A stretch of DNA of 64,000 nt. Origin: DASQFI01 sp035633215. Lineage in GTDB: Bacteria; Acidobacteriota; Vicinamibacteria; Vicinamibacterales; SCN-69-37. Position numbers and translations under genes: made by a program. Below, piece after piece: positions 43,999 to 51,229 of this stretch. Position 1 is the stretch's first letter. Every line of letters begins with the position of its first letter. The notes under the pieces were generated by a model, which was given only the letters and a program-made list of their open reading frames with translations, did not search any database and was not told the origin of the DNA. Where the stretch lies: assembly GCA_035633215.1 (NCBI GenBank), contig DASQFI010000071.1:1-64000 (forward strand), read 5' to 3'.

Positions 43999-46674
43999 TT
44001 AGTCGTCCCGGAGAAGACTGACCGGATTGACCCGCATGGCCCGGCGCGCGGGGCGCCAGGCGGCAGCCAGTGCCGTCGCGCAGACGAGCGTGACGACCGT
44101 GGCCCAGGTGAGCGGGTCCGCGCCCTGCACGCCGTACCAGACGGCCGCGAAGACACGCGATAGAAGCCACGCGACGAGCGTGCCGGCGAACACACCGAGC
44201 GCGGCGAGCGTCAGCGCGCGCTTGTGCACGAGCCGCCTTAGGTCGGCAGGCGTCGCGCCAAGCGCGAGGCGGATCCCGAACTCGCGCTGCCGTTGCAGCA
44301 CGAGACGTGACATTACAGCGAACAAGCCGCCCGCGATCCCGACGAGCGCAATCGCGGCGAAAGCGCTGGCCACGACCGCGCCGGCACGCGGGCGCGCGAG
44401 GCCGTCGGAGTAGTCGTCGGCAACCCGGCGGCCGGCACCCACGATCGCCAGTGCGTTGACCGACTTGATGCGCGCGCGGAGAACGTCGAGCGGCGGACAC
44501 GCCGGTCCGCATCGCACCGTCAGGCGCACGGAGGACGGGACGCTCGGTGACGTGACGCCACCCGCGCGCGAGGCCAGCAGCGGCCAGTAGATTTCCGGCT
44601 CGTCCTGTCGCGGATCGAAGATCGGATTCCGGATGTCGTTCACGACGCCCACGACCCTCATCGTCTTCCCCATGAAGCTGAGCGAGCGCTCCACGGCCGT
44701 GGTGCCCGGCCACAAGGCGCTGGCCATCGATCGGCTGATGACGAGGGTGTCGGCCGGGTCGCCGGATTGGAATCCGCGTCCCTGCACGATCCTGACACCG
44801 AGCACGTCGAAAAAGTCGGGCGCCACGTCGTACGAGTTCATGCTGAGCTTGACCGGCGCGGCGGCGGGCGTATCCGGCGTGACGTCGTAGAAGTGGAGAT
44901 CGCCGCTGCTCGGCGGCACGCCGCGAGAGATCGCGGACCCTTCGACACCGGGGACGCCGGAGAGGATCGCACGAATCGATTCCGCGTACGCAAAGCGCGC
45001 GGCGCCGTCGCCAAAGTGCGCCGCGGGCAGCGACATCGGAAAGACCGCCAACCGTTCGGCGTCGAATCCGTGATCTTCCTGAAGAAGATTGACGAACGAT
45101 CGAAGCTGGAGCCCGGCGGCGGCCGAGAGCGCCACGGCAAACGCCACCTCGGCGACGAGCATTACGCTCGTCACCGTCCGCGCCCGTCGTCCTGGCGTCG
45201 AGCTTCGCGACGTCAGCCGCAGTGAATCCGTCGTTCGATGGCTCGTGCCGATCCAGGCCGGCAGGATGCCGGCAATGACGACGGCGACGAGGGCGAACAT
45301 CATCGTGGCCGCCGCGGCCCGAAGGTCGATGTCGAGGGGGTTCAACGTGCTGTTGACGATGCCCGTCGGGAGCCTGCTCTGAGCCAGCGCGACGAGTCCG
45401 GCGGCGGCAGCCACGCCGGCAACCGCTGCCGCCATGCCGATGCCGATCTGCTCGAAGAGTGCCTGGCGCAAGAGACGCGATCTGGACGCGCCCAGCGCGG
45501 AGCAGACCGCGAACTCCTGCCGTCTGGCCCCGATCGCCGCCAGCATCAGAATGGTGACGTTGGCGCAGAGCAACAGGAACACCAGTCCCACGCCGGCCGC
45601 GAGCGTGCGGACGATCCCTGACGAATACGTGTCGAGCATGGCGCCGAGCGGCCGCGCGCCGACCCGCGCCTTCGGCAGCAACGGATCGGTCGCGCGCACG
45701 AGATCGCTGGCCTGGGTGAACGCGACGTCACGGGGCACGCCCGGCAAGAGCCGCGCGTACGCGTAGGCTCGCAGCCGCGGTCCGGCCTGGTCGAGATTGA
45801 ACGGCCGCCACACGCGGGTCTGGAAAAACGGAAACCGAAACGCGTCCGGCAGGACACCAACAACCACGACCGAGCCGCCGGACATCTCGATGCGCCGGCC
45901 CACGATCGACGGATCCGCGCCGAACCGCGTCCGCCAAAGTCGCTCTGCGATCAAGGCAGCGTCGGGGTCCGAAGGGGAAAAGGTCCTGCCAACGAGCGGC
46001 TGGACACCCAGTTCTTCAAAGATGCCAGGCGTGACACGCGCGCCTGGCACCGACTCGGCGTTCTCGCCTTCGCCGAACGTCGCCGACTCCTGGGCCGCCG
46101 CGTGCACGGCAGCGAAAATGCGGCTGGTCTGCCACGCCTTGAGTACCGGCAACGGCGTATTGACGGACCCGATGCCCTCGGTGCCCGCCGTGCCAATCGT
46201 GAGCCATGCGAGCGTCGCCGGGTCCTTGAAAGGCGCGGGACGAAGAATCAGCGCATCGACGACCGTGAACATCGCCACGCTGATGCCGATCGCGAGCGAG
46301 AGCGTCGCGACGGCCATGCCCGTCGTGGACGGGCGGGCGCGCAGCCGCCGCCACGCGTGTCTGAGATCGTCGAGCATCGGAGCTCCTCGTCTTCCTGGAG
46401 TCGTGCCTGGCGCCAGCGTCGTTTGCGCGTGCCCGCCGGCGTGCAAGCCGTCCCATCCGAATCGAAGTCGAACCAGGCTGCGCGTCAGGTCCCAGAATTC
46501 GGCCAGGCCTTCACGCAGCATCGCGAACGTGCCGCCGCGTTCGTGCGCCGTCCGACACGCATCGAGGAATGTCTGGACCGCGGCGTCGCTTTGGAGAACC
46601 CGCGCCGCCGGCGGAGCAAGCTGTCGCGCCCGACGGAATCCACACTCGAGCCAGACCAAAACTCTCAATCCCAC
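43999..46674 (-). CDS. ADOP-family ABC permease, module 3
   Basis: 891 residues, GTG start with GAAGG 8 bases upstream. A prefix domain (LQSDAAVQTFLDACRTAHERGGTFAMLREGLAEFWDL), TM1 (GMAVATLSLAIGISVAMFTVVDALILR), MacB-PCD domain, TM bundle (GVGLVFLLLCANVTILMLAAIGARRQEFAVCSALGASR), second periplasmic part and C-terminal PARRAMRVNPVSLLRDD. The first half ends in periplasmic QTRVWRPFNLDQAG. No ATPase. It follows its PadR gene by 11 bases. Confidence 0.92.
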   Translation of the reverse strand: MGLRVLVWLECGFRRARQLAPPAARVLQSDAAVQTFLDACRTAHERGGTFAMLREGLAEFWDLTRSLVRLRFGWDGLHAGGHAQTTLAPGTTPGRRGAPMLDDLRHAWRRLRARPSTTGMAVATLSLAIGISVAMFTVVDALILRPAPFKDPATLAWLTIGTAGTEGIGSVNTPLPVLKAWQTSRIFAAVHAAAQESATFGEGENAESVPGARVTPGIFEELGVQPLVGRTFSPSDPDAALIAERLWRTRFGADPSIVGRRIEMSGGSVVVVGVLPDAFRFPFFQTRVWRPFNLDQAGPRLRAYAYARLLPGVPRDVAFTQASDLVRATDPLLPKARVGARPLGAMLDTYSSGIVRTLAAGVGLVFLLLCANVTILMLAAIGARRQEFAVCSALGASRSRLLRQALFEQIGIGMAAAVAGVAAAAGLVALAQSRLPTGIVNSTLNPLDIDLRAAAATMMFALVAVVIAGILPAWIGTSHRTTDSLRLTSRSSTPGRRARTVTSVMLVAEVAFAVALSAAAGLQLRSFVNLLQEDHGFDAERLAVFPMSLPAAHFGDGAARFAYAESIRAILSGVPGVEGSAISRGVPPSSGDLHFYDVTPDTPAAAPVKLSMNSYDVAPDFFDVLGVRIVQGRGFQSGDPADTLVISRSMASALWPGTTAVERSLSFMGKTMRVVGVVNDIRNPIFDPRQDEPEIYWPLLASRAGGVTSPSVPSSVRLTVRCGPACPPLDVLRARIKSVNALAIVGAGRRVADDYSDGLARPRAGAVVASAFAAIALVGIAGGLFAVMSRLVLQRQREFGIRLALGATPADLRRLVHKRALTLAALGVFAGTLVAWLLSRVFAAVWYGVQGADPLTWATVVTLVCATALAAAWRPARRAMRVNPVSLLRDD

Positions 46675-46685
46675 GCCTCAAGCCT

Positions 46686-47054
46686 TCAAGCCCGGCTCGA
46701 TCTCCCAAGCACGTGCTTCCGCCGCGCCTCGCCGATCAGCGACTCGAGTCGACGCGCTTCTGCCGCAAGGACGTCCCGCCCGAGTTCGGTCAGCCGGTAG
46801 TACTTCCGCCGCTGGTCATCCTGATCGGGACCCGGACGCGTGTCGGATTCTTCGATGAGTGATTCGTCGAGGAGGCGCTGAAGCAGCGTGTATAGCGTGC
46901 CGGTCCGGAGGCGGATCAAGCCGTCGGTGCGTTCGTTCACCTCGAGAATGATTCCGTAACCGTGCCGCTCGGTATCGGCCAGCGCGAGCAGCACCTGGAA
47001 CGCCAGCGGCGTCAGCGGCAGAAACGAACGCGGATCGACGGGTGCGCGCGCCAT
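46686..47054 (-). CDS. PadR-family transcriptional regulator, partner of ADOP module 3
   Basis: 122 residues. Winged helix LTPLAFQVLLALADTERHGYGIILEVNERTDG, LRTGTLYTLLQRLLDESLIEES, wing DDQRRKYYRLTELGRDVL and C-terminal helix. Same gene order as the other two PadR-ADOP pairs but separated from the permease by 11 bases and not overlapping it. The 274 bases upstream (to the toxin-antitoxin) are divergent promoter space; no clear inverted repeat like those of the other two is visible. Confidence 0.9.
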   Translation of the reverse strand: MARAPVDPRSFLPLTPLAFQVLLALADTERHGYGIILEVNERTDGLIRLRTGTLYTLLQRLLDESLIEESDTRPGPDQDDQRRKYYRLTELGRDVLAAEARRLESLIGEARRKHVLGRSSRA

Positions 47055-47328
47055 CTTCAGGACCTCGAGCCGTTCTCACGTCTACATCGTGCAAAACCGG
47101 CGAGACATTCAGCCGAATTCCAACCAGTTGCCCACCAGAGGAACGCGAGAACGGCTCTCGCCTCCGGGAGAGCCGGATTTGCGTTCATTCTAGATGCATT
47201 TCCCTTCAATGCATTGGACGGCGAGCAAGACCGATCGGTTGGGGCTCCGCGCCTTGACGACGGGCGACCCGGGTCGATCCAGCAATCACGCTGCGACATG
47301 AGTAGGATGATGGTAGTATTGTTGTAGG

Positions 47329-47559
47329 ATGAAGAGGAAGACATCAATCACACTTTCGGAAGACCTCGTCCGGACCGTGGATCGGCTGGCGACGAAGGGC
47401 GAAAGCCGGTCCGAAGCCATCGAACGGCTGCTGCGAGAGGGGCTGGAGCTGCGAAACCGGCGGGCTGCCGACGAGCGTGACCGGATCCTGCTCAACCGTC
47501 ACGCCCAGGCGTTGAACAGCGAGATTGCCGACGTCCTCGACTATCAGGACGACGTGTGA
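47329..47559 (+). CDS. Ribbon-helix-helix antitoxin (MazE-like role)
   Basis: 76 residues. The N-terminal KRKTSITLSEDLVRTVDRLATKGESRSEAIERLLREGLEL is a ribbon-helix-helix DNA-binding fold; the C-terminal tail (NSEIADVLDYQDDV) is acidic, as expected for binding a toxin. The stop overlaps the toxin GTG by 4 bases (GTGA). It would neutralise the toxin and repress the pair. The tract GTAGTATTGTTGTAGG just upstream is a candidate promoter/operator. Confidence 0.85.
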   Translation: MKRKTSITLSEDLVRTVDRLATKGESRSEAIERLLREGLELRNRRAADERDRILLNRHAQALNSEIADVLDYQDDV

Positions 47560-47885
47560 GACGGGGCGAGCTGTACCGCGTCGCGAAGCCGGCCGACGAC
47601 GCCAAGCGATTCCGCGTGTTCGTCGTGGTCAGCCGCCAGGTGTTGATCGACTCGCACTTTTCGACCGTCGTGTGCGCCCCGGTCCATACGACGCGCTATG
47701 GCCTCTCGACGGAGGTCCCCGTCGGTCCTGATGAAGGCCTGCGGCACGAGAGCAGCGTTCATTGCGACGCACTCGTGAGCCTGTCGAAGTCTCGTCTCAC
47801 GCAGTTCGTCGGCACAGTGCCGCCGTCGAAGATACCGGCACTCGATCGCGCGCTTTCCGCGGCGCTGGGGATCAGTCCGGTGTAA
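47556..47885 (+). CDS. MazF/PemK-like endoribonuclease toxin
   Basis: 109 residues from a GTG overlapping the antitoxin stop. PemK/MazF fold: RRGELYRVAK, RFRVFVVVSRQVLIDS, VVCAPVHTT, STEVPVG, SSVHCDALVSLSKSRLTQFVGTV. These toxins cut mRNA. The usual catalytic arginine and serine/threonine near the second strand are represented (FRVFVVVSRQ; THSTxV-like HTTRYGLSTEV). Length is typical and the pair looks intact. Confidence 0.9.
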   Translation: MRRGELYRVAKPADDAKRFRVFVVVSRQVLIDSHFSTVVCAPVHTTRYGLSTEVPVGPDEGLRHESSVHCDALVSLSKSRLTQFVGTVPPSKIPALDRALSAALGISPV

Positions 47886-47891
47886 GGACCT

Positions 47892-49061
47892 CTATCTCAT
47901 CTTCACCAGAATCGCGTCGCTTACCGCTCGCGGTCCGGCGGCGTCGGACGGACGGTTCACGATCTTCCCCTGCACGACCATCGTCGTCGATCCGCCGCCG
48001 TCGAGGTTGAGCGCGTCGCGCAGGTTAAGGCGATCGCACAGCCGCTGCAGGTCGGCGAAATGCATGCCGGCGCTGTGGTCGGCCTGACGACCATCGATCG
48101 CGATCAGCCAGATGAAGCCGGCGCGATCGACGCCGATGACCGTCCGCGGATGGCGCGCGTTGATGAAGGTGTCCGGCACGAGCCGCTCATGGGTCTGCCA
48201 GTTGGACGGCGTCACGCCGTTCACTCTCAGGAGTCCGGCGCCGTTGACGATGTGGTCGGCCTGTTCGAGGCGGGCTGTCGGCAGGCCGTTCGCGGCAGTC
48301 CACGTCGTCTCGAACGTAACAGCGGTGCCGACATCAAGGGCGCCAAGCTCGTCTGGAAGCTCGAGACCGCCGAACGAAAGGACCGCGCCATCTCGCGGAA
48401 TCGGCGTGCGGCCGGCATCCTTCCGAATCTCGGTCACGACCGGCTTCTTGCTTCCGCGAATGATCCATTCGGTCCCTTTCGATGCCGTATCGGTGTCGCC
48501 ATGGTAGGCCGGCGTGTACAACATCACCTTCCCGCGCTCGCGCGTCGTGTCGACGCCGTCGATCGGCACGACCCAATCGAACCCTTCGGCCCGGAATTTC
48601 ATCGTGACTTTGGCGGAGATCTGGTCGAAGAAGAGCTCGGTCTTGCCGGTTGGCGGCGACCGGATCACGACTGCCCCGCGGCCGAGCGACGTGTCGCTCA
48701 CGAGCTCGCCGCGCACCTTCAGGAGACCGGTGGGCTCGCCGTTCTTGACGTTGAAGAAGCCGCCGTTAATCGCGGCAACGGCTTGATGACGAGTCGCGAT
48801 CCCCGCCACCCGCTCGGCATCCACGACCTCATCGTTCGACAGCGCGCTCACGAGCTGCACGCGCGCCGGATCGAGCCGCAAGAGGTACACCGCGATGCGT
48901 CCGCCAGTTTCGAGTAGCGTGGAGTCCGTGGACTGATAGAAATCCACCCCCGGAGCGATCGTCGTCGGGTCGCCGAGCCAGGATTTCTGTGGGGCCGGCT
49001 TGGCGCAGGCAAACTGGAGCGCGAGGAGGATCGCGACGGCACGCACGCGTGCCGCCCGCAC
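47892..49061 (-). CDS. Phosphodiester glycosidase (NAGPA domain) lipoprotein
   Basis: 389 residues. N-terminal hydrophobic leader with cysteine (LLALQFACAKP), probably a lipoprotein. The NAGPA fold shows AAINGGFFNVKNGEPTG, LIAIDGRQADHSAGM and LNLDGGGSTTMVVQG, the signature of the domain found in human uncovering enzyme. In bacteria it acts on phosphodiester-linked sugars, often of the envelope. Ends close to the toxin gene on the opposite strand, which it faces tail to tail. Confidence 0.85.
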   Translation of the reverse strand: MRAARVRAVAILLALQFACAKPAPQKSWLGDPTTIAPGVDFYQSTDSTLLETGGRIAVYLLRLDPARVQLVSALSNDEVVDAERVAGIATRHQAVAAINGGFFNVKNGEPTGLLKVRGELVSDTSLGRGAVVIRSPPTGKTELFFDQISAKVTMKFRAEGFDWVVPIDGVDTTRERGKVMLYTPAYHGDTDTASKGTEWIIRGSKKPVVTEIRKDAGRTPIPRDGAVLSFGGLELPDELGALDVGTAVTFETTWTAANGLPTARLEQADHIVNGAGLLRVNGVTPSNWQTHERLVPDTFINARHPRTVIGVDRAGFIWLIAIDGRQADHSAGMHFADLQRLCDRLNLRDALNLDGGGSTTMVVQGKIVNRPSDAAGPRAVSDAILVKMR

Positions 49062-49062
49062 G

Positions 49063-49599
49063 CTACTCGGCCCTCAGCGCGATCAGCGGATCCACGCGTG
49101 ATGCCCGGCGGGCCGGCAGCCAGGCCGCCGCCAGGCCCGTCGCGAGCAGTACGAGAACGACGCCGGCATACACGAGCGGGTCGGTCGGCTTCACACCAAA
49201 TAAGACGGACTCGAAGACGCGGGAGCCGGCCCACGCCGCCGCGAGGCCGATCGCCGCGCCGAGGACGAGGTGGCGGCAGGCGCCGCCTGTTGGCGTCTGC
49301 AAACGCCCTGTCCAGAGACCGCTGGCCGCAAGCTCATCAAAACTCGTCTGCCGCTCCTGCCATGAGAAGTAGTCCTCTGCCGCAAGCGGCGCGAGCCACG
49401 GCGATCGCGTTGTGACTCGCGAGATGGCAATCAGTTCGTGATCCGCCTCGAACGGCAACCGTCGAAGGACGACCGTGTCCACGACCGAAAACGTGACGGT
49501 GCTGGCCGCGATCGCAAGTGTCAGCACCAGGAACGCAATGACGGTCGTGCCGCGCGCGGCCCGCAGCGCTCGCAAGGCGTCGCGAAGACTCGAGGGCAT
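49063..49599 (-). pseudogene. Internally deleted ADOP permease (head fused in frame to tail)
   Basis: 178 codons. The first 108 match an ADOP N-terminus (LRAARGTTVIAFLVLTLAIAASTVTFSVVDTVVLRRLPF, then LAAEDYFSWQERQTSFDELAASGLWTG), then at TPTGGACRH the frame jumps straight to the C-terminal tail (LVLGAAIGLAAAWAGSRVFESVLFGVKPTDPLVYAG ... PARRASRVDPLIALRAE). About 600 residues of the family's usual middle are missing without a frameshift. It starts 3 bases from the divergent dehydrogenase frame. Probably inactive as a transporter. Confidence 0.82.
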
Positions 49600-49623
49600 G
49601 GGATGATTATTGAACAAGCCGGC

Positions 49624-50847
49624 ATGCATCGATCGAAAATCGCCAGCCGCGCCGCGGTGGTGTTGCTGCTCTCGACGAGCGCCGTCTCGGCAGCGCGACA
49701 GAACCCCCGCATCGTGCCGACGCCGCAGCCGATCGTCGGCGAGCTGCCCGCGTCGCCGCCGGAGCAGTACCTTCCGCAGCCGCCGGGCGTCAGCGTCGAG
49801 ACATGGCAGAGCGGACTCGAGGCGATCTGGTCGCTGCAATTCGCGCCTGACGGCCGGCTCTTTCTCACTGAAAAGTTTGGACGCGTACGCGTGGTCTCCC
49901 GGACGGGCCAGCTGCACCCGGCGCCCTGGATTGCCATCGACGTCATGAACGAGGGCGGCGAGGGCGGGTTGATGGGACTCGCGCTCGACCCGCGGTTTCC
50001 GCGCGAGCCGTGGGTGTACCTCATGTACACCGGCTACAAACAGGGCCGGCCGGTCAATCGCGTCGTGCGGTTTCGCGAGACCGACGGGCGCGGCCAGTCC
50101 GAGCAGGTGCTCCTCGACGATCTGCCTGGCGCGCTCAATCACAACGGCGGCCGCCTGGCGTTCGGACCGGACGGCATGCTCTACGTGTCAGCCGGCGACG
50201 CGTACCATCCGATGAGCGCGCAGGATCTGTCGTCGCCGGCGGGCGCCATCCTGCGGCTCACGCCCGAAGGCCGGGTGCCGCCCGACAACCCGTGGCCTGG
50301 AAATCCGATTTGGGCGCAGGGCCTTCGCAATCCGAACGGTCTCGCGTTCCGGCCACGCACCGGCACGTTGTTCGCCGGAGATCACGGCCCCACCAGCGAG
50401 TGGGGACCGCCGCCGATCCGGGATCGCGACGAACTCAACCTCATCGAAAAGGGCGTCAACTACGGTTGGCCGCTCGTAGTCGGCGCCGCCAGACAACCCG
50501 GGTTGCGTGATCCGCTGCTGTCGTGGATTCCCTCGACGCCGCCGGGAGCGCTGGTGTTTTACGACGCCAGCCTCCTGCCGCAACTCAAAGGTGATCTGCT
50601 GTACAGCTCGCTCGCCGGACAGGCTTTGCTGCGCATCCGGTTCCAGGACGCCGCGAATCCCAATCGGATCACCGCGATCGAGCGCTGGTTCAACACGGGG
50701 CCGCGTGGCGCATCGGTTTACGGGCGCCTGCGCGGAATGACCGTGGGTCCCGACGGCGCGGTGTACGTCGGCACGAGCAATCGGGACGGCCGGGGCGCGC
50801 CGCGGGCCGGCGACGATCGGATCCTGCGGATCAGACCAGGTACGTAG
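49624..50847 (+). CDS. Secreted PQQ-type glucose/sorbosone dehydrogenase
   Basis: About 407 residues from ATG 49624 (MHRSKIASRAAVVLLLSTSAVSAA, signal peptide); 49603 is another in-frame ATG. The GSDH beta-propeller shows LQFAPDGRLFLTEKFGRVRVV, LNHNGGRLAFGPDGMLYVSAGD with the catalytic histidine, GLRNPNGLAFRPRTGTLFAGDHGP and NLIEKGVNYGWP. Such enzymes oxidise aldoses in the periplasm with PQQ. The TAG stop is the TAG of the GTAGGGCGGA repeat B2, so the repeat sets the C-terminus. Confidence 0.9.
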   Translation: MHRSKIASRAAVVLLLSTSAVSAARQNPRIVPTPQPIVGELPASPPEQYLPQPPGVSVETWQSGLEAIWSLQFAPDGRLFLTEKFGRVRVVSRTGQLHPAPWIAIDVMNEGGEGGLMGLALDPRFPREPWVYLMYTGYKQGRPVNRVVRFRETDGRGQSEQVLLDDLPGALNHNGGRLAFGPDGMLYVSAGDAYHPMSAQDLSSPAGAILRLTPEGRVPPDNPWPGNPIWAQGLRNPNGLAFRPRTGTLFAGDHGPTSEWGPPPIRDRDELNLIEKGVNYGWPLVVGAARQPGLRDPLLSWIPSTPPGALVFYDASLLPQLKGDLLYSSLAGQALLRIRFQDAANPNRITAIERWFNTGPRGASVYGRLRGMTVGPDGAVYVGTSNRDGRGAPRAGDDRILRIRPGT

Positions 50848-50904
50848 GGCGGATTGGTTTCCAAATCCGCCAGTACGTAGAGCGCACTGATCTCCAAGCC
50901 CGCC
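50844..50904. repeat. REP-like palindrome pair (family B, copy 2)
   Basis: GTAGGGCGGATTGGTTTCCA then AATCCGCC and the inverted half ACTGATCTCCAAGCCCGCC. The TAG of its first bases is the stop codon of the dehydrogenase gene. It lies 28 bases before the RAYT remnant. Confidence 0.88.
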
Positions 50905-50932
50905 TGGCACGCCCTTCGCTAAACACCGTCCC

Positions 50933-51168
50933 ATGCAGGCTCGACGTCCACCACGGCTCCCTCGCTTCGATGACCGCGGTTTCTATCGATATTGCAGGAC
51001 GGATACTTCGAACGGGTACTTCGTCATGACGAAGCGACGCCGCAGGTCATCGCGTACATCCTCGAGAATCCGGTGCGGGCTGGTCTGGTGCAGGACCCTG
51101 CAGAGTATCCGTTCGCGTGGACGATCGATCCCGCGGCGTGCGTATCGATGCGGGACGGGCGCGGGTAG
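50933..51168 (+). pseudogene. Collapsed RAYT (REP-associated tyrosine transposase)
   Basis: From ATG 50933 the first 20 codons read MQARRPPRLPRFDDRGFYRY, the N-terminal motif of RAYT proteins (RLPGFDYRG..RYF-type). The frame then shifts, and from about 50993 another frame reads LQDGYFERVLRHDEATPQVIAYILENPVRAGLV, then QDPAEYPFAWTI, the C-terminal RAYT motif, ending at TAG 51166. The catalytic HxH and tyrosine parts in between are deleted. REP-type repeats stand on both sides (50844-50904 and 51171-51229), as RAYT genes do. Not functional. Confidence 0.82.
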
Positions 51169-51170
51169 CT

Positions 51171-51229
51171 CGCGGCCTTGGAAACCAGTCCGCACTACGC
51201 CCGTCCGCGGTACGCCCGTCCGCGCTACT
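51171..51229. repeat. REP-like repeat (family B, copy 3) with CCCGTCCGCG units
   Basis: CGCGGCCTTGGAAACCAGTC then CGCACTAC, followed by two direct CGCCCGTCCGCGGTAC-like units. It differs at only two or three of 28 bases from the copy inside the M28 gene (53489-53517). It reaches the last codon and stop of the fusion gene at 51225. Confidence 0.85.

Noticed and set aside
49438..49623. N-terminal extension of the dehydrogenase frame
   Set aside because: The frame opens upstream, but those codons are antisense to the ADOP remnant and the signal peptide begins at 49624.
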